Below are positions 18,283-26,307 of a stretch of 64,000 nt of DNA, one piece after another. The notes beneath the pieces were generated by a model that did no database searches, had not been told where the DNA came from, and saw only the letters and a list, made by a program, of their open reading frames with translations. The stretch's first letter is position 1. Every line of letters starts with the position of its first letter. The stretch is taken from positions 1-64,000 of the forward strand of contig NZ_CANLZZ010000007.1 of assembly GCF_947495725.1 (NCBI RefSeq). Reading direction: 5' to 3'. The stretch comes from an uncultured Lutibacter sp. Lineage in GTDB: Bacteria; Bacteroidota; Bacteroidia; Flavobacteriales; Flavobacteriaceae. The position numbers and the translations under genes are program-made.

Positions 18283-19334
18283 AAAAAATATTATTAATAG
18301 AAGATGATATTGTTGTTAGAGATAACACCGCCGAGCTTTTAGAATTAGCAAATTATAAAGTTATTACAGCAAGTAATGGTAAAATTGGTATTGCTAAAGC
18401 ACAAAAAGAACTACCCGACCTAATTATATGCGATATTATGATGCCTGAACTAAATGGTTATGGTGTGCTTCAAATTTTATCAAAAGATAGTTCTACCAAC
18501 CAAATACCATTTATTTTTCTTTCTGCAAAAACGGAGCACAAAGATATACGAAAGGGAATGGATTTAGGAGCCGATGATTATATTACCAAACCATTTGATG
18601 AATCGGAAATATTTAGCGCCATTGAAAGTAGATTTGCAAAAGTAGCTTTGTATAAAGAACTTAAAAACAAGAAAATAAAACAAAAAACCAGTTTTAACCA
18701 AGACAAAATTAAAACCATTGTAAAACTAAAAGATTATTTTACAGAAAATTTAAAAGAGTACTTATTTAATCCAAATGAAATAATTTTTAAAGAAGGCGAA
18801 AATTCAAATTTTATTTACTTATTAATTTCGGGTGTTGTTAAAACCTTTAAAATTGATGAATATGGTAAAGAGTTAATAACTTCTTTAAGAAAAAAAGATG
18901 ATTTTTTTGGGTTAACATCATTTTCACAAAATATACCATATCAAGAATCAGCTTCGGCAATAGAAAAAACAAAAGCTTTTCGTATTTCGAAAAATGAATT
19001 TCAAACATTATTAGAAAACAACCATAACTCAAACTTAGAACTAATTGATTATTTATCTGAAGATGTTTCAGAAATTAAAGAACATTTATTAGAAATGGCT
19101 TATTGTTCTGTAAGAAAAAAAACAGCAAATACCATTTTACTTTTTTACGAAAAAATAAAAACACATTACAACAATCAGCCAAAAATATCTAGAAGTGATT
19201 TAGCAAGTATTGCCGGTATAGCAACTGAAACATTTATTAGAACACTATCTGATTTTAAAAAGGAAGGAATTATTGATATAGAAGGAAGAAATATTAAAAT
19301 AGTAGACATTGAAAAATTAGAAAAAATAAAATAA
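18279..19334 (+). CDS. Response regulator: receiver domain fused to Crp/Fnr-type DNA-binding module
   Basis: This 351-residue protein has a receiver domain (1-125; acidic pair Asp9/Asp10, phosphoacceptor Asp52 in ICDIMMPE, Lys in YITKPFD), a cyclic-nucleotide-binding-like domain (about 150-270) and a Crp-type winged HTH (about 280-345). The recognition helix reads IATETFIRTLSDF; its E-T-x-x-R pattern is shared with FNR and CRP, which use Glu and Arg to read TGA half-sites. None of the iron-sulfur Cys pattern of FNR is seen, so activity is probably set by phosphorylation. Fnr-like boxes lie just downstream. Confidence 0.9.
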   Translation: MKKILLIEDDIVVRDNTAELLELANYKVITASNGKIGIAKAQKELPDLIICDIMMPELNGYGVLQILSKDSSTNQIPFIFLSAKTEHKDIRKGMDLGADDYITKPFDESEIFSAIESRFAKVALYKELKNKKIKQKTSFNQDKIKTIVKLKDYFTENLKEYLFNPNEIIFKEGENSNFIYLLISGVVKTFKIDEYGKELITSLRKKDDFFGLTSFSQNIPYQESASAIEKTKAFRISKNEFQTLLENNHNSNLELIDYLSEDVSEIKEHLLEMAYCSVRKKTANTILLFYEKIKTHYNNQPKISRSDLASIAGIATETFIRTLSDFKKEGIIDIEGRNIKIVDIEKLEKIK

Positions 19335-19337
19335 TAG

Positions 19338-19381
19338 TTGATATAAATCATTTTGAAAAAAAATATTTGGCTTTAACTTTA
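19338..19381 (+). promoter_or_regulatory. Fnr-like box plus -7 element upstream of the usp gene
   Basis: TTGATATAAATCAT (19338-19351, TTGAT-N4-ATCAT) is centred at 19344.5. TAACTTTA (19374-19381) begins exactly 29.5 bp further on. A transcript start about 12 bases after the T of the -7 element puts the box near -41.5, the class II activator position of Crp/Fnr proteins. Confidence 0.55.
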
Positions 19382-19406
19382 AGTAATAACTAAAATTTGT
19401 TGACCA

Positions 19407-20246
19407 ATGAAAAATATTTTAATTCCTACTGACTTTTCAGATAATTCGTGGAATGCTATTGAATATGCATTAAATTTTTATAAAAATATTCCTTGTAATT
19501 TTTATTTATTAAATGTTTCGCTAATTTCAAATTATCCTGTTGGAGATAGCGCTATTATTTTATCTAACACTTTAGTTGAAAACAAATTATTACAACAATC
19601 TAAAACCGCACTAAAAACCTTAGTAAAAAAAATAAAAAAATCCTTCTCAAATACTAATCATAATTTTTATAAAATATATAAATACGATTTTTTTATTGAT
19701 GCAATTAGAAGTGTTATAGAAGATAAAAAAATTGAACTTATTATAATGGGTACCAAAGGAGCTTCTGGTTTAAGTGAAGTAATTGTTGGAAGCAATACAG
19801 GAGACTTAATTACCCAGGTTCATTGTCCTGTTTTAATTATTCCAGAAAATGCAGTTTTTAAAACTCCTAAAGAAATAGCATTCCCTACAGATTATAATAT
19901 TTACTATCAAACAAAAGTTTTAAAAACTATATCCGAATTTACCAAACTTTACGATTCTGCTATTAGAATTTTACATATAACCAAAAAGAATGAACATCTT
20001 ACCGATTTTCAACTAGATAATAAAGAATTTTTAAATGATTATTTTTTAGATGAAAAACACAGCTTTCATAGATTAACAAATAATAAAATTGAAAACGGAA
20101 TTCAATGTTTTGTTGAAAGCCGAGACACTAATTTAATAATTATGGTAGCAAAAAACTTAAATCTATTTCAACGAATATTATTTAAACCTACTGTTGAAGA
20201 AATAAGTTACCATGTAGAAATACCATTTTTAGTTTTACACGAATAA
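19407..20246 (+). CDS. Tandem universal stress protein (two UspA domains)
   Basis: This 279-residue protein contains two Usp folds, about 1-145 and 150-279. The first has the starting strand MKNILIPTDFSDNSWNAIEYAL and the ATP-binding type motif GTKGASGLSEVIVGSNT followed by CPVLIIP. The second is degenerate: it retains EIAFPTDY, NLIIMVAKN and PFLVLHE but lacks a clear G-x2-G-x9-G motif. In Bacteroidota such proteins are commonly induced by low oxygen or starvation. The Fnr-like promoter just upstream suggests control by the adjacent Crp-type response regulator. Confidence 0.88.
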   Translation: MKNILIPTDFSDNSWNAIEYALNFYKNIPCNFYLLNVSLISNYPVGDSAIILSNTLVENKLLQQSKTALKTLVKKIKKSFSNTNHNFYKIYKYDFFIDAIRSVIEDKKIELIIMGTKGASGLSEVIVGSNTGDLITQVHCPVLIIPENAVFKTPKEIAFPTDYNIYYQTKVLKTISEFTKLYDSAIRILHITKKNEHLTDFQLDNKEFLNDYFLDEKHSFHRLTNNKIENGIQCFVESRDTNLIIMVAKNLNLFQRILFKPTVEEISYHVEIPFLVLHE

Positions 20247-20258
20247 AACAAATTTATT

Positions 20259-20648
20259 ATGGAAAATAGTTCACTTTTTTTGGCTGAATTTTGGGGTTGG
20301 TTACTAATAATATTCTTTTTTATTTTAAGTTTAAATCCAAAAAGAAACATTCAAATTATTAAGGATTTAGAAGATCAAAAATTCGCAATCCTTATTTCCT
20401 TTATTACCATAATTTTTGGACTTTTAAATATATTGTTCCATAATATGTGGGAAAGTAACTATAAACTAGTAATTACATTATTAGGTTGGTTTTGTTTTAT
20501 TTTCGGTCTTTCACTTTTTATTTTTCCAAAGAAAACAACAAAAAACATAAACTATGTAAATATTAAATTTGTACAGATAATTTATATTCTATTATTTTTT
20601 ATTGGAATTTATTTGTTAAATGTAGCTTATAGAATTGTGTATTATTAA
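20259..20648 (+). CDS. Small integral membrane protein of unknown function
   Basis: I do not recognise this 129-residue protein. It has about four hydrophobic helices: WLLIIFFFILSL, FAILISFITIIFGLLNILF, LVITLLGWFCFIFGLSLFIF and IIYILLFFIGIYLLNVA. A short polar loop rich in Lys/Asn follows the third helix. It starts 12 bases after the usp stop, so the two are almost certainly co-transcribed and may share a stress role. No catalytic or metal-binding motif is visible. Confidence 0.78.
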   Translation: MENSSLFLAEFWGWLLIIFFFILSLNPKRNIQIIKDLEDQKFAILISFITIIFGLLNILFHNMWESNYKLVITLLGWFCFIFGLSLFIFPKKTTKNINYVNIKFVQIIYILLFFIGIYLLNVAYRIVYY

Positions 20649-20680
20649 ACACAAAAGGGTGATAACAATCATATTGTAAA

Positions 20681-20724
20681 TTGATGATGATCATATATTT
20701 TTTTAAAATTTCATAATACTTTTA
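20681..20724 (+). promoter_or_regulatory. Fnr-like box plus -7 element before a putative small RNA
   Basis: TTGATGATGATCAT (20681-20694) has the same TTGAT-N4-ATCAT form as the box before usp. TACTTTTA (20717-20724) begins exactly 29.5 bp from its centre, again placing the box near -41.5. No open reading frame of useful size follows before the terminator at 20978. Confidence 0.5.
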
Positions 20725-20728
20725 TTGT

Positions 20729-21012
20729 GTTATAATTTAAAACTTATAATTGAGTTAAAAAAATTACATTGAAAGAGTTATAAAGAGTTTAAGTGGGCAG
20801 TATTAATTAGGTTTTAGTTATTAAATAAAACTTAATAATTAGAACAACAAAAATTATATGTTAGTTAAATTCTTTAATTGAGAGTATTAGGTGGCTTAAT
20901 GATTAGATGAGAATTTTGGTTGGAAATACAATCTAAATTGTAAGTTGTTAGAAAATTAAACACTAATCTCTTAGGGAAACAGGGAAGTTATTCACTTCCC
21001 TGTTTTTTATTT
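20729..21012 (+). ncRNA. Candidate small RNA of about 280 nt
   Basis: The 442-bp gap between the membrane-protein gene and the gene at 21091 contains no convincing coding frame; the longest ATG-started frames seen are only a few codons. It does hold a promoter-like element with an Fnr-like box (20681-20724) and a strong intrinsic terminator (20978-21012). A transcript from about 20729 to 21012 would be a free-standing RNA. An alternative is a long 3' untranslated region of the usp transcript. I recognise no known RNA family. Confidence 0.3.
20978..21012 (+). terminator. Strong intrinsic terminator
   Basis: AACAGGGAAGT and ACTTCCCTGTT form a perfect 11-bp, fairly G/C-rich stem with a five-base loop, followed by a T-rich run. 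It lies 330 bases past the nearest upstream stop codon. Confidence 0.85.
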
Positions 21013-21018
21013 TAGAAA

Positions 21019-21062
21019 TTGACCATTCTCATTTTATAATACCATTTCTAGAAGTACTTTTA
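21019..21062 (+). promoter_or_regulatory. Fnr-like box plus -7 element upstream of the 145-residue gene
   Basis: TTGACCATTCTCAT (21019-21032) is a weaker TTGA-N6-TCAT box. TACTTTTA (21055-21062) begins exactly 29.5 bp from its centre, the third case of this spacing within 1.7 kb. The ATG at 21091 lies about 24 bases after the predicted transcript start. Confidence 0.45.
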
Positions 21063-21090
21063 AATAGTAATAATATTAAAATTATATCCT

Positions 21091-21528
21091 ATGAAAACTA
21101 AAATAAAAAAAGAATGGCCTGGAAAAATCAAAGGAATTAATGAACTGCACAATAATTCAAAAAAATGGCTATCTGAAATTGAATTCACCAAATATGAAAT
21201 TCAATTTTTATCACACTTACTTAGCTCAAAATATATCGATTATTTAGATTCTGGATTATTCAAAAAAATTAGCGAGTTTAGTTCGGCTATTTTTAATAAG
21301 AAAAAAGATTTTACAGATCTAAAAGAACTTGTATTAGAGCATGAGAAAACACTTTCTAACTTAATTAATCAAAACGCTATTGTTGGTAATACAAATTATT
21401 TAGCAACACACGAAAAAATTGGGAAAGAAATAAATATAACTCTTAAAGATTATAAAAATTTGAAATTACAAATATTTGATATTGTTGAAGGTGTAATGCG
21501 CTTAAAAGATCAAAAAAAACTAGCTTAA
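21091..21528 (+). CDS. Hypothetical helical cytoplasmic protein
   Basis: I do not recognise this 145-residue protein. It has no signal peptide or membrane segment. It is charged and predicted mainly helical, with a Trp-containing N-terminal part (KEWPGKIKGINELHNNSKKW) and heptad-like stretches (FTDLKELVLEHEKTLSNLIN). It has its own promoter-like element with an Fnr-like box, so it may belong to the same stress regulon as the usp genes. It overlaps tail-to-tail by nine bases with the TPR histidine kinase gene on the other strand. Confidence 0.7.
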   Translation: MKTKIKKEWPGKIKGINELHNNSKKWLSEIEFTKYEIQFLSHLLSSKYIDYLDSGLFKKISEFSSAIFNKKKDFTDLKELVLEHEKTLSNLINQNAIVGNTNYLATHEKIGKEINITLKDYKNLKLQIFDIVEGVMRLKDQKKLA

Positions 21529-23592
21529 ACTACCGTTAGATGTACAAATTGGCAATGTAAACGTAAAGGTGCTTCCTTCATTTATTTTAGATGAAATAGA
21601 AATTTCACCGTCATGCTTTGCTATAAATTCTTTACATAAAACCAAACCAAGACCAGATCCTTGTTCGTTTGCTGTTCCGGTTTTTGAGCCTATATTATCA
21701 ACATTAAATAAATTTTTCACAGCATCAGAAGACATTCCTAACCCATTATCCTTTACTGAAATTAACACCTTGTTTTCTTCTAAAACAGAATCTATTTTAA
21801 CACACCCTCCTTTATTAGTAAATTTAATAGCATTCGATAGCAAATTTCTTAAAATAGTGTTCAACATGTTTTTGTCGGCATAAACATATAGATTATGATG
21901 TACGTTATTATAAATTGAAATTTCCTTATTAATTGCTTGTACTTCTAATAATGTAACCACATCTGCAACCTGTTTAACAATTTCTATTGTTTCAGGTTCA
22001 AATTTTAATTTTCCAGATTGCGAGTTTGCCCAAATTAATAGGTTATCCAATAAATCAGAAGCTTTTATTGCAGATCCTTTTATAATTTTTAAAAATTTTA
22101 ACCTTTTTTCTTCATCATAAATATTTATATTTTCAATTAATAATACCGCAAAACCCTTAATTGAATTAAATGGATTTTTTAAATCGTGTGCTATAATAGA
22201 AAAAAACCTATTTTTAGTTTTATTTAATTGTTTTAAATTATTGGCTTGAGATTTAATCTCTTCATTCATCTTACTAATTTGATGATTTCTGAATTCTAAT
22301 AAGTTGTATGCTTTTTTTAATGAAGTTTGCTGGTAAATAAGAATAACAATTAAAAACGCAAATATTAACATTGAGATAATTAATCCGTAAGTAACTTTTT
22401 TCTCATTTTCAAGTCTAATTTGAGTTAATTTACTTAATTCCGAAAGTTCATCAATTTTAAAACTCGATTTTTCTAATTCATTTAATGCTTGAAATAATTG
22501 AACTTTTTTACTTCTTTCAATTTTTTTAAGACTATCACTTATTACTTTGTGTTTTTTTAATAGTTCTAAAGATTTTAATTTATTTCCCGAATTTTCAAAT
22601 GCCAAGGATAAATTATTTAAAATTTTTAATTCAACCTCAGACGATTTTGTTTTTTTTATTATTTCAAGCCCTTTATTACCATAAAAAATAGCCTTGCTAT
22701 AATCTTTTGTCAAATTATTTAATTCAGAAAGGTTTAAATAAATTATTTCCAATAAACCTTTATCCTTTTTTTCTAATGCAATTTCTAATGCTTTTAAGAA
22801 ATAATTTTCAGCTTTTTTAAAATTACCCATAGCCAAATAACAATCTCCAATATTATTAAAGTTTGTTGCGAAAGAATCAGCCTCATTCAATAATTTTTCA
22901 ATTTCAATTGATTGGTTGTAGTAATCTATTCCTTCCTTATAATTTCCACTATCGGAACTTACATTTCCAAGATTTGTATAGCAAGCAGATAATCCATAAT
23001 TATCTTCTAAATCTTTATATATCTTTAAGGCGTCTTCTAAATATTTCCTTGCAAAATTGTAATTCTCAAAACCATAGTACAAATTTCCAATATCAACAAA
23101 GTTTGCCGCTACTCCACTTTTATTTCCAATTTTTTGATATGTTTTTAATGATTTAAAATAATACTCTATAGCTTTATCCTCCTGATTTAAATTATAATAA
23201 TTATATCCTATATAATTTTCAATATTAGCTACAGATTTTAAGTTTCCCAAAGCCAAATACTCTTCTAATGCCTTGTTATAATTTAGTATTGCATTTTTAT
23301 AATCATTTGTTAATTCAAAATAAATCGCAATCCAATATAAACTTTCAGCAATTTGCTCACTAGATTTAATTTTTTTAGCCTTTTCCAACGCTTCTTTATA
23401 ATATATATAAGAAGAATCGAGCTTTTTTTTACTATAAAAAGAGCTTCCTAAATTTAATAACTTTGAAATATTTATGGAGTCTAATACAAATGTTTTGGAA
23501 ATATGGTTATTATCTATTCCCGATCCCAATGATTGAGAATTACCTCTTATTGCTATAAGAAGCAAAAATAAAAAAACAATATTCTTAAACAT
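21520..23592 (-). CDS. TPR-repeat sensor histidine kinase
   Basis: This 690-residue protein has a signal peptide (to about RGNSQ at 20), a periplasmic TPR array (about 46-350, with repeated A-x3-Y-x4-L-IY patterns), a membrane segment (about 402-420), a coiled coil, a HisKA domain with phosphoacceptor His469 in SIIAHDLKNPFNSI, and a HATPase domain with LRNLLSNAIKFT, DNGLGM and GSGLGLVLC motifs. It resembles the widespread Bacteroidota TPR kinases that signal through separately encoded regulators. No response regulator gene adjoins it, so its partner is unknown. Confidence 0.93.
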   Translation of the reverse strand: MFKNIVFLFLLLIAIRGNSQSLGSGIDNNHISKTFVLDSINISKLLNLGSSFYSKKKLDSSYIYYKEALEKAKKIKSSEQIAESLYWIAIYFELTNDYKNAILNYNKALEEYLALGNLKSVANIENYIGYNYYNLNQEDKAIEYYFKSLKTYQKIGNKSGVAANFVDIGNLYYGFENYNFARKYLEDALKIYKDLEDNYGLSACYTNLGNVSSDSGNYKEGIDYYNQSIEIEKLLNEADSFATNFNNIGDCYLAMGNFKKAENYFLKALEIALEKKDKGLLEIIYLNLSELNNLTKDYSKAIFYGNKGLEIIKKTKSSEVELKILNNLSLAFENSGNKLKSLELLKKHKVISDSLKKIERSKKVQLFQALNELEKSSFKIDELSELSKLTQIRLENEKKVTYGLIISMLIFAFLIVILIYQQTSLKKAYNLLEFRNHQISKMNEEIKSQANNLKQLNKTKNRFFSIIAHDLKNPFNSIKGFAVLLIENINIYDEEKRLKFLKIIKGSAIKASDLLDNLLIWANSQSGKLKFEPETIEIVKQVADVVTLLEVQAINKEISIYNNVHHNLYVYADKNMLNTILRNLLSNAIKFTNKGGCVKIDSVLEENKVLISVKDNGLGMSSDAVKNLFNVDNIGSKTGTANEQGSGLGLVLCKEFIAKHDGEISISSKINEGSTFTFTLPICTSNGSLS

Positions 23593-23654
23593 AAATTAAG
23601 ATTGGGGTTAGCTATATTGACAAATTAGACTAAGTCCTATTTATCAACCATGTA

Positions 23655-23662
23655 CAAATTTA
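23655..23662 (-). promoter_or_regulatory. Possible -7 element for the TPR kinase gene
   Basis: The minus strand reads TAAATTTG, matching TAnnTTTG, about 63 bases before the start codon. No clear -33 element is present. Confidence 0.35.
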
Positions 23663-23693
23663 ATATATTTTTTGGATAAACTATTAAATTTAG

Positions 23694-24401
23694 CTATTGT
23701 AAACTTGGATTTATATCCATTATGTTCTCTTGAAAGTATTTATTAAGAAAGCCAGCGTTAAAATACAAAAAACCTTTAGGTTTAAACTTGGCATAAAACT
23801 TTTTTAAATCTATTTCTTTATATTCCTTTAGCATTATTCCAGAAAGCGGTTTGTAACTATAATGCCAAGGCTCGTATTTAAATCCTTTTCTTTCAATATT
23901 AGAATTATAAACCAAATAAAATCCATAACGCTCAGAATTTTTATCCATCCATTTTTTTAATTTTGAATAAATCCCGTTTTCAGCATAATTTTTCTCATAT
24001 AAAATTGATTTAGGAATAGGAACCAAACCATCAATAACATCAATATCTGTTCCCCAATGATGGCGTGAAGTTCCTGGTATTGTTGAATATTCTATAATTT
24101 TTTCTATTGCTTGTCTTGGTGATAATCCTTGAGAAATATACTTATTATACTTTCTATTCCAAATACTTTTCTGACTTTTAAAACTTCTATAACCCGAAAC
24201 AATTTTTATTTCAATACCATCTTTTCTTGCAGCATTTTGCATTTTTTGAAATGCTTCATAAGTATCTTTTTGTAACTTAATTACATCACCTACAAGTTCA
24301 ATACCTCCAAGACCAGTTAATGCTTCCAAAGAATATTTTTCTTGTGAAAACAAATTAGAAATTAGTAGTATATGTAAAAAAAGTAACAAGTTTTTTATCA
24401 T
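23694..24401 (-). CDS. D-alanyl-D-alanine carboxypeptidase, VanY/M15 family
   Basis: This 235-residue protein has an N-terminal signal peptide (to about LFSQ). It carries the M15B zinc-peptidase motifs: SGYRSFKSQ, SRHHWGTDIDV (the S-x-H-x2-G-x-D pattern that supplies His and Asp ligands) and EPWHYSY, whose His completes the site. Such enzymes trim D-Ala from peptidoglycan stem peptides in the periplasm. Its start overlaps the stop of the GNAT acetyltransferase gene by four bases (ATGA), so the two are translationally coupled. Confidence 0.9.
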   Translation of the reverse strand: MIKNLLLFLHILLISNLFSQEKYSLEALTGLGGIELVGDVIKLQKDTYEAFQKMQNAARKDGIEIKIVSGYRSFKSQKSIWNRKYNKYISQGLSPRQAIEKIIEYSTIPGTSRHHWGTDIDVIDGLVPIPKSILYEKNYAENGIYSKLKKWMDKNSERYGFYLVYNSNIERKGFKYEPWHYSYKPLSGIMLKEYKEIDLKKFYAKFKPKGFLYFNAGFLNKYFQENIMDINPSLQ

Positions 24402-24835
24402 TCATTTAAATATTTAAACATTACATAATGTTCGCCAATATACTCTACATCAAATTTCTCTCCAAAAGTACTCATTCCTTGCTTTTGATAAAACTCAACA
24501 GCAATTTTACGCGCATTACACCACAAGCAATCAATGTGTAAATCTTTTAAAATTTCATATGCTTTATGCATCATTATTTTCCCTGCACCTAAACCTTGAA
24601 ATTCCTTTAAAGTTGCCATTCCTCTTAACTGGTATTGAGTTCCTCGAAAGTTATTGTTTTTAGCTTTCATATAACTCGAAACCGCAATTATTTTAGCATC
24701 TTTAAAAGCACCCAAATGAAAGGTATCCTTGTCTAAATCGCCATTAAATTCAAAAGGTAATGGAATACCTTCCCTTAACACTTTTTTTCTGATTTGGTAA
24801 GTATCTTGAGGTTCTATTTTTCTTATTTCAATCAT
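24398..24835 (-). CDS. GNAT-family N-acetyltransferase
   Basis: This 145-residue protein has the GNAT fold: beta strands with YQLRGMATLKEFQGLGAGKIMM as the acetyl-CoA-binding motif A (Q-x-x-G-x-G/A), then CLWCNARKIAVEFYQKQGM as motif B. The substrate cannot be read from the sequence. It is coupled by a four-base overlap to the downstream D,D-carboxypeptidase gene, but this does not prove a cell-wall role. Confidence 0.88.
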   Translation of the reverse strand: MIEIRKIEPQDTYQIRKKVLREGIPLPFEFNGDLDKDTFHLGAFKDAKIIAVSSYMKAKNNNFRGTQYQLRGMATLKEFQGLGAGKIMMHKAYEILKDLHIDCLWCNARKIAVEFYQKQGMSTFGEKFDVEYIGEHYVMFKYLNE

Positions 24836-24953
24836 TTTAATTTTTTTTATACTTGTATAATAAATTAATAAAAAAAATATTCCGAAATAGGCTATGGCAT
24901 ATTCAAAAATATTTTCCTATAATTGATCAATACAATGCTAATTTACTATTTAA

Positions 24954-25379
24954 ATGGAAAACATTGAAATTAAATTAATTCCAAAAGAGCAAATTGAAAT
25001 TGCCCTTCCTTTAGTAGAAGAACTAAACCCTAATATTGAGAAACAGATTCTAAAAATAAGATTACTAGATATGGCAACACAACATTATAAATGTGTTGGA
25101 ATGTTCCATTTTAATAAATTAGTTGGAATTTCGGGGCTTTGGTTTTTAACCAGGCATTATTGTGGAAAAGTTATTGAACCCGATCACGTTATAATTACAG
25201 AGCAATATAGAAACAAAGGATTGGGTAAAATTCTATTTAAATGGATATATAATTACGGCCAAAGTATTGGTTTTGAAGCAACTGAATTAAACACGTACAT
25301 TCATAACGTAAAGTCCCATGCTTTCTATGAAAATGAAGGATATAAAAAGTTAGGATTCCACTACTTAAAAATATTTTAA
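24954..25379 (+). CDS. GNAT-family N-acetyltransferase
   Basis: This 141-residue protein shows the GNAT motif A in ITEQYRNKGLGKILFKW and motif B in ELNTYIHNVKSHAFYENEGY. It is divergent from the other acetyltransferase gene 118 bp away, and the two proteins are only distantly alike. The substrate is unknown. It lies directly upstream of the tRNA-Gly gene, which has its own promoter. Confidence 0.87.
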   Translation: MENIEIKLIPKEQIEIALPLVEELNPNIEKQILKIRLLDMATQHYKCVGMFHFNKLVGISGLWFLTRHYCGKVIEPDHVIITEQYRNKGLGKILFKWIYNYGQSIGFEATELNTYIHNVKSHAFYENEGYKKLGFHYLKIF

Positions 25380-25395
25380 TTTTATTAAAAAAAGG

Positions 25396-25426
25396 TTTGC
25401 AGAAGTAAAAAAGGATTGTATATTTG
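25396..25426 (+). promoter_or_regulatory. Promoter of tRNA-Gly
   Basis: TTTG (25396-25399), a 19-base spacer and TATATTTG (25419-25426) match the Bacteroidota -33/-7 consensus in full, 11 bases before the mature tRNA. Confidence 0.8.
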
Positions 25427-25437
25427 CATCACCAATT

Positions 25438-25510
25438 GCGAGAGTAGCTCAGTTGGTAGAGCTTCAGCCTTCCAAGCTGACTGTCGCCGGTTCGAGCCCG
25501 GTCTCTCGCT
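25438..25510 (+). tRNA. tRNA-Gly (anticodon TCC)
   Basis: The 73-base cloverleaf is complete: acceptor GCGAGAG pairs with CTCTCGC, the D arm is GCTCAGTTGGTAGAGC, the anticodon loop is CTTCCAA in a TCAGC/GCTGA stem, and the T arm is GCCGGTTCGAGCCCGGT. The anticodon TCC reads glycine GGN/GGA codons. The CCA end is not encoded; T is the discriminator base. Confidence 0.97.
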
Positions 25511-25511
25511 C

Positions 25512-25546
25512 AAAAAAAAAGCCAAACAAATGTTTGGCTTTTTTTA
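25512..25546. terminator. Terminator between tRNA-Gly and rhomboid gene
   Basis: GCCAAAC and GTTTGGC pair around a four-base loop, with an A run before and T run after. It can end both the tRNA transcript and the rhomboid transcript from the other strand. Confidence 0.88.
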
Positions 25547-25556
25547 TGCATTAAAT

Positions 25557-26201
25557 TTACTTCAATCTGTTCCCAAATAACAATAGTAAAACAATTGGTA
25601 CACCTAAAATTATTACAGTTGATAAACTTATTGAAAAAACTTGAGGATACACCAATAACATTAAAGCATAACCTCCTATTGCACCTCCTAAATGTGCCGA
25701 ATGGCCTACATTTCCAAGTTGCTTTTTCATTCCATAAATAGAATATAACAAATACCCAATACCAAAAATATAACCAGGAATAGGAATTGGTAATGGAAAC
25801 ATCATTAAACTCATATTAGGGTTTAATAATATTGAAGCATAGATAATTCCGGCTACTGCTCCTGAAGCTCCAACAGCACTATAATATAATTCATTTTTAT
25901 GGTAGGTTAAAGTTAGTACACTTCCTGCAATTAAACTTCCAAAATACAGTATTAAAAACTTTATAATTCCCAATTTTATAATAATAATTGGAGCAAAAAT
26001 ATATAATACATACATGTTTAAAATAAGGTGTATATAATCTACATGTAAAAAACCAGAAGTTAACATCCTTATTTTTTCACCTCTATTTATCGCTCCTATT
26101 TGAAATTTAAATTTTTCAAAAAAAAGTCGATCACCAAATCCTTTTATTGAAGCAATTACATTAATGGCAATTAAAAGCAACAGTATTTTATCAATATTCA
26201 T
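25557..26201 (-). CDS. Rhomboid-family intramembrane serine protease
   Basis: This 214-residue protein has about six membrane helices. The rhomboid motifs are present: HLILNMYVLY (oxyanion His/Asn in helix 2), GASGAVAGIIYA (catalytic Ser) and GHSAHLGGAIGGY (catalytic His of the dyad). It should cleave membrane proteins within or near the bilayer. It is a single-domain form without cytoplasmic extension, common in flavobacteria. Substrates are unknown and neighbours give no hint. Confidence 0.94.
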   Translation of the reverse strand: MNIDKILLLLIAINVIASIKGFGDRLFFEKFKFQIGAINRGEKIRMLTSGFLHVDYIHLILNMYVLYIFAPIIIIKLGIIKFLILYFGSLIAGSVLTLTYHKNELYYSAVGASGAVAGIIYASILLNPNMSLMMFPLPIPIPGYIFGIGYLLYSIYGMKKQLGNVGHSAHLGGAIGGYALMLLVYPQVFSISLSTVIILGVPIVLLLLFGNRLK

Positions 26202-26307
26202 TTAATCTTAATTTTAATATTAGCGAATGTATAAAAAAAATGATGATAATGGTTTTAAAGTTATTTACTGATTAAGAAATTAAATACGATATTTGCATCC
26301 TTATATT

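Noticed and set aside
20694..20701. TATATTTT as the promoter of the candidate small RNA
   Set aside because: It overlaps the Fnr-like box and lacks the final G of the consensus. TACTTTTA at 20717 has the spacing seen at the other two boxes, so I prefer it.
24923..24930. TTGATCAA, also at 16595-16602, as Fnr sites
   Set aside because: The half-sites touch with no N4 spacer, and no TAnnTTTA lies at the 29.5-bp distance.
26293..26295. TTG start five codons before the LpxL-type ATG
   Set aside because: It lies inside the promoter's -7-like element. The same applies to TTG at 29507 (glmM) and at 34838 (PPIase); all three give starts that would not be transcribed.
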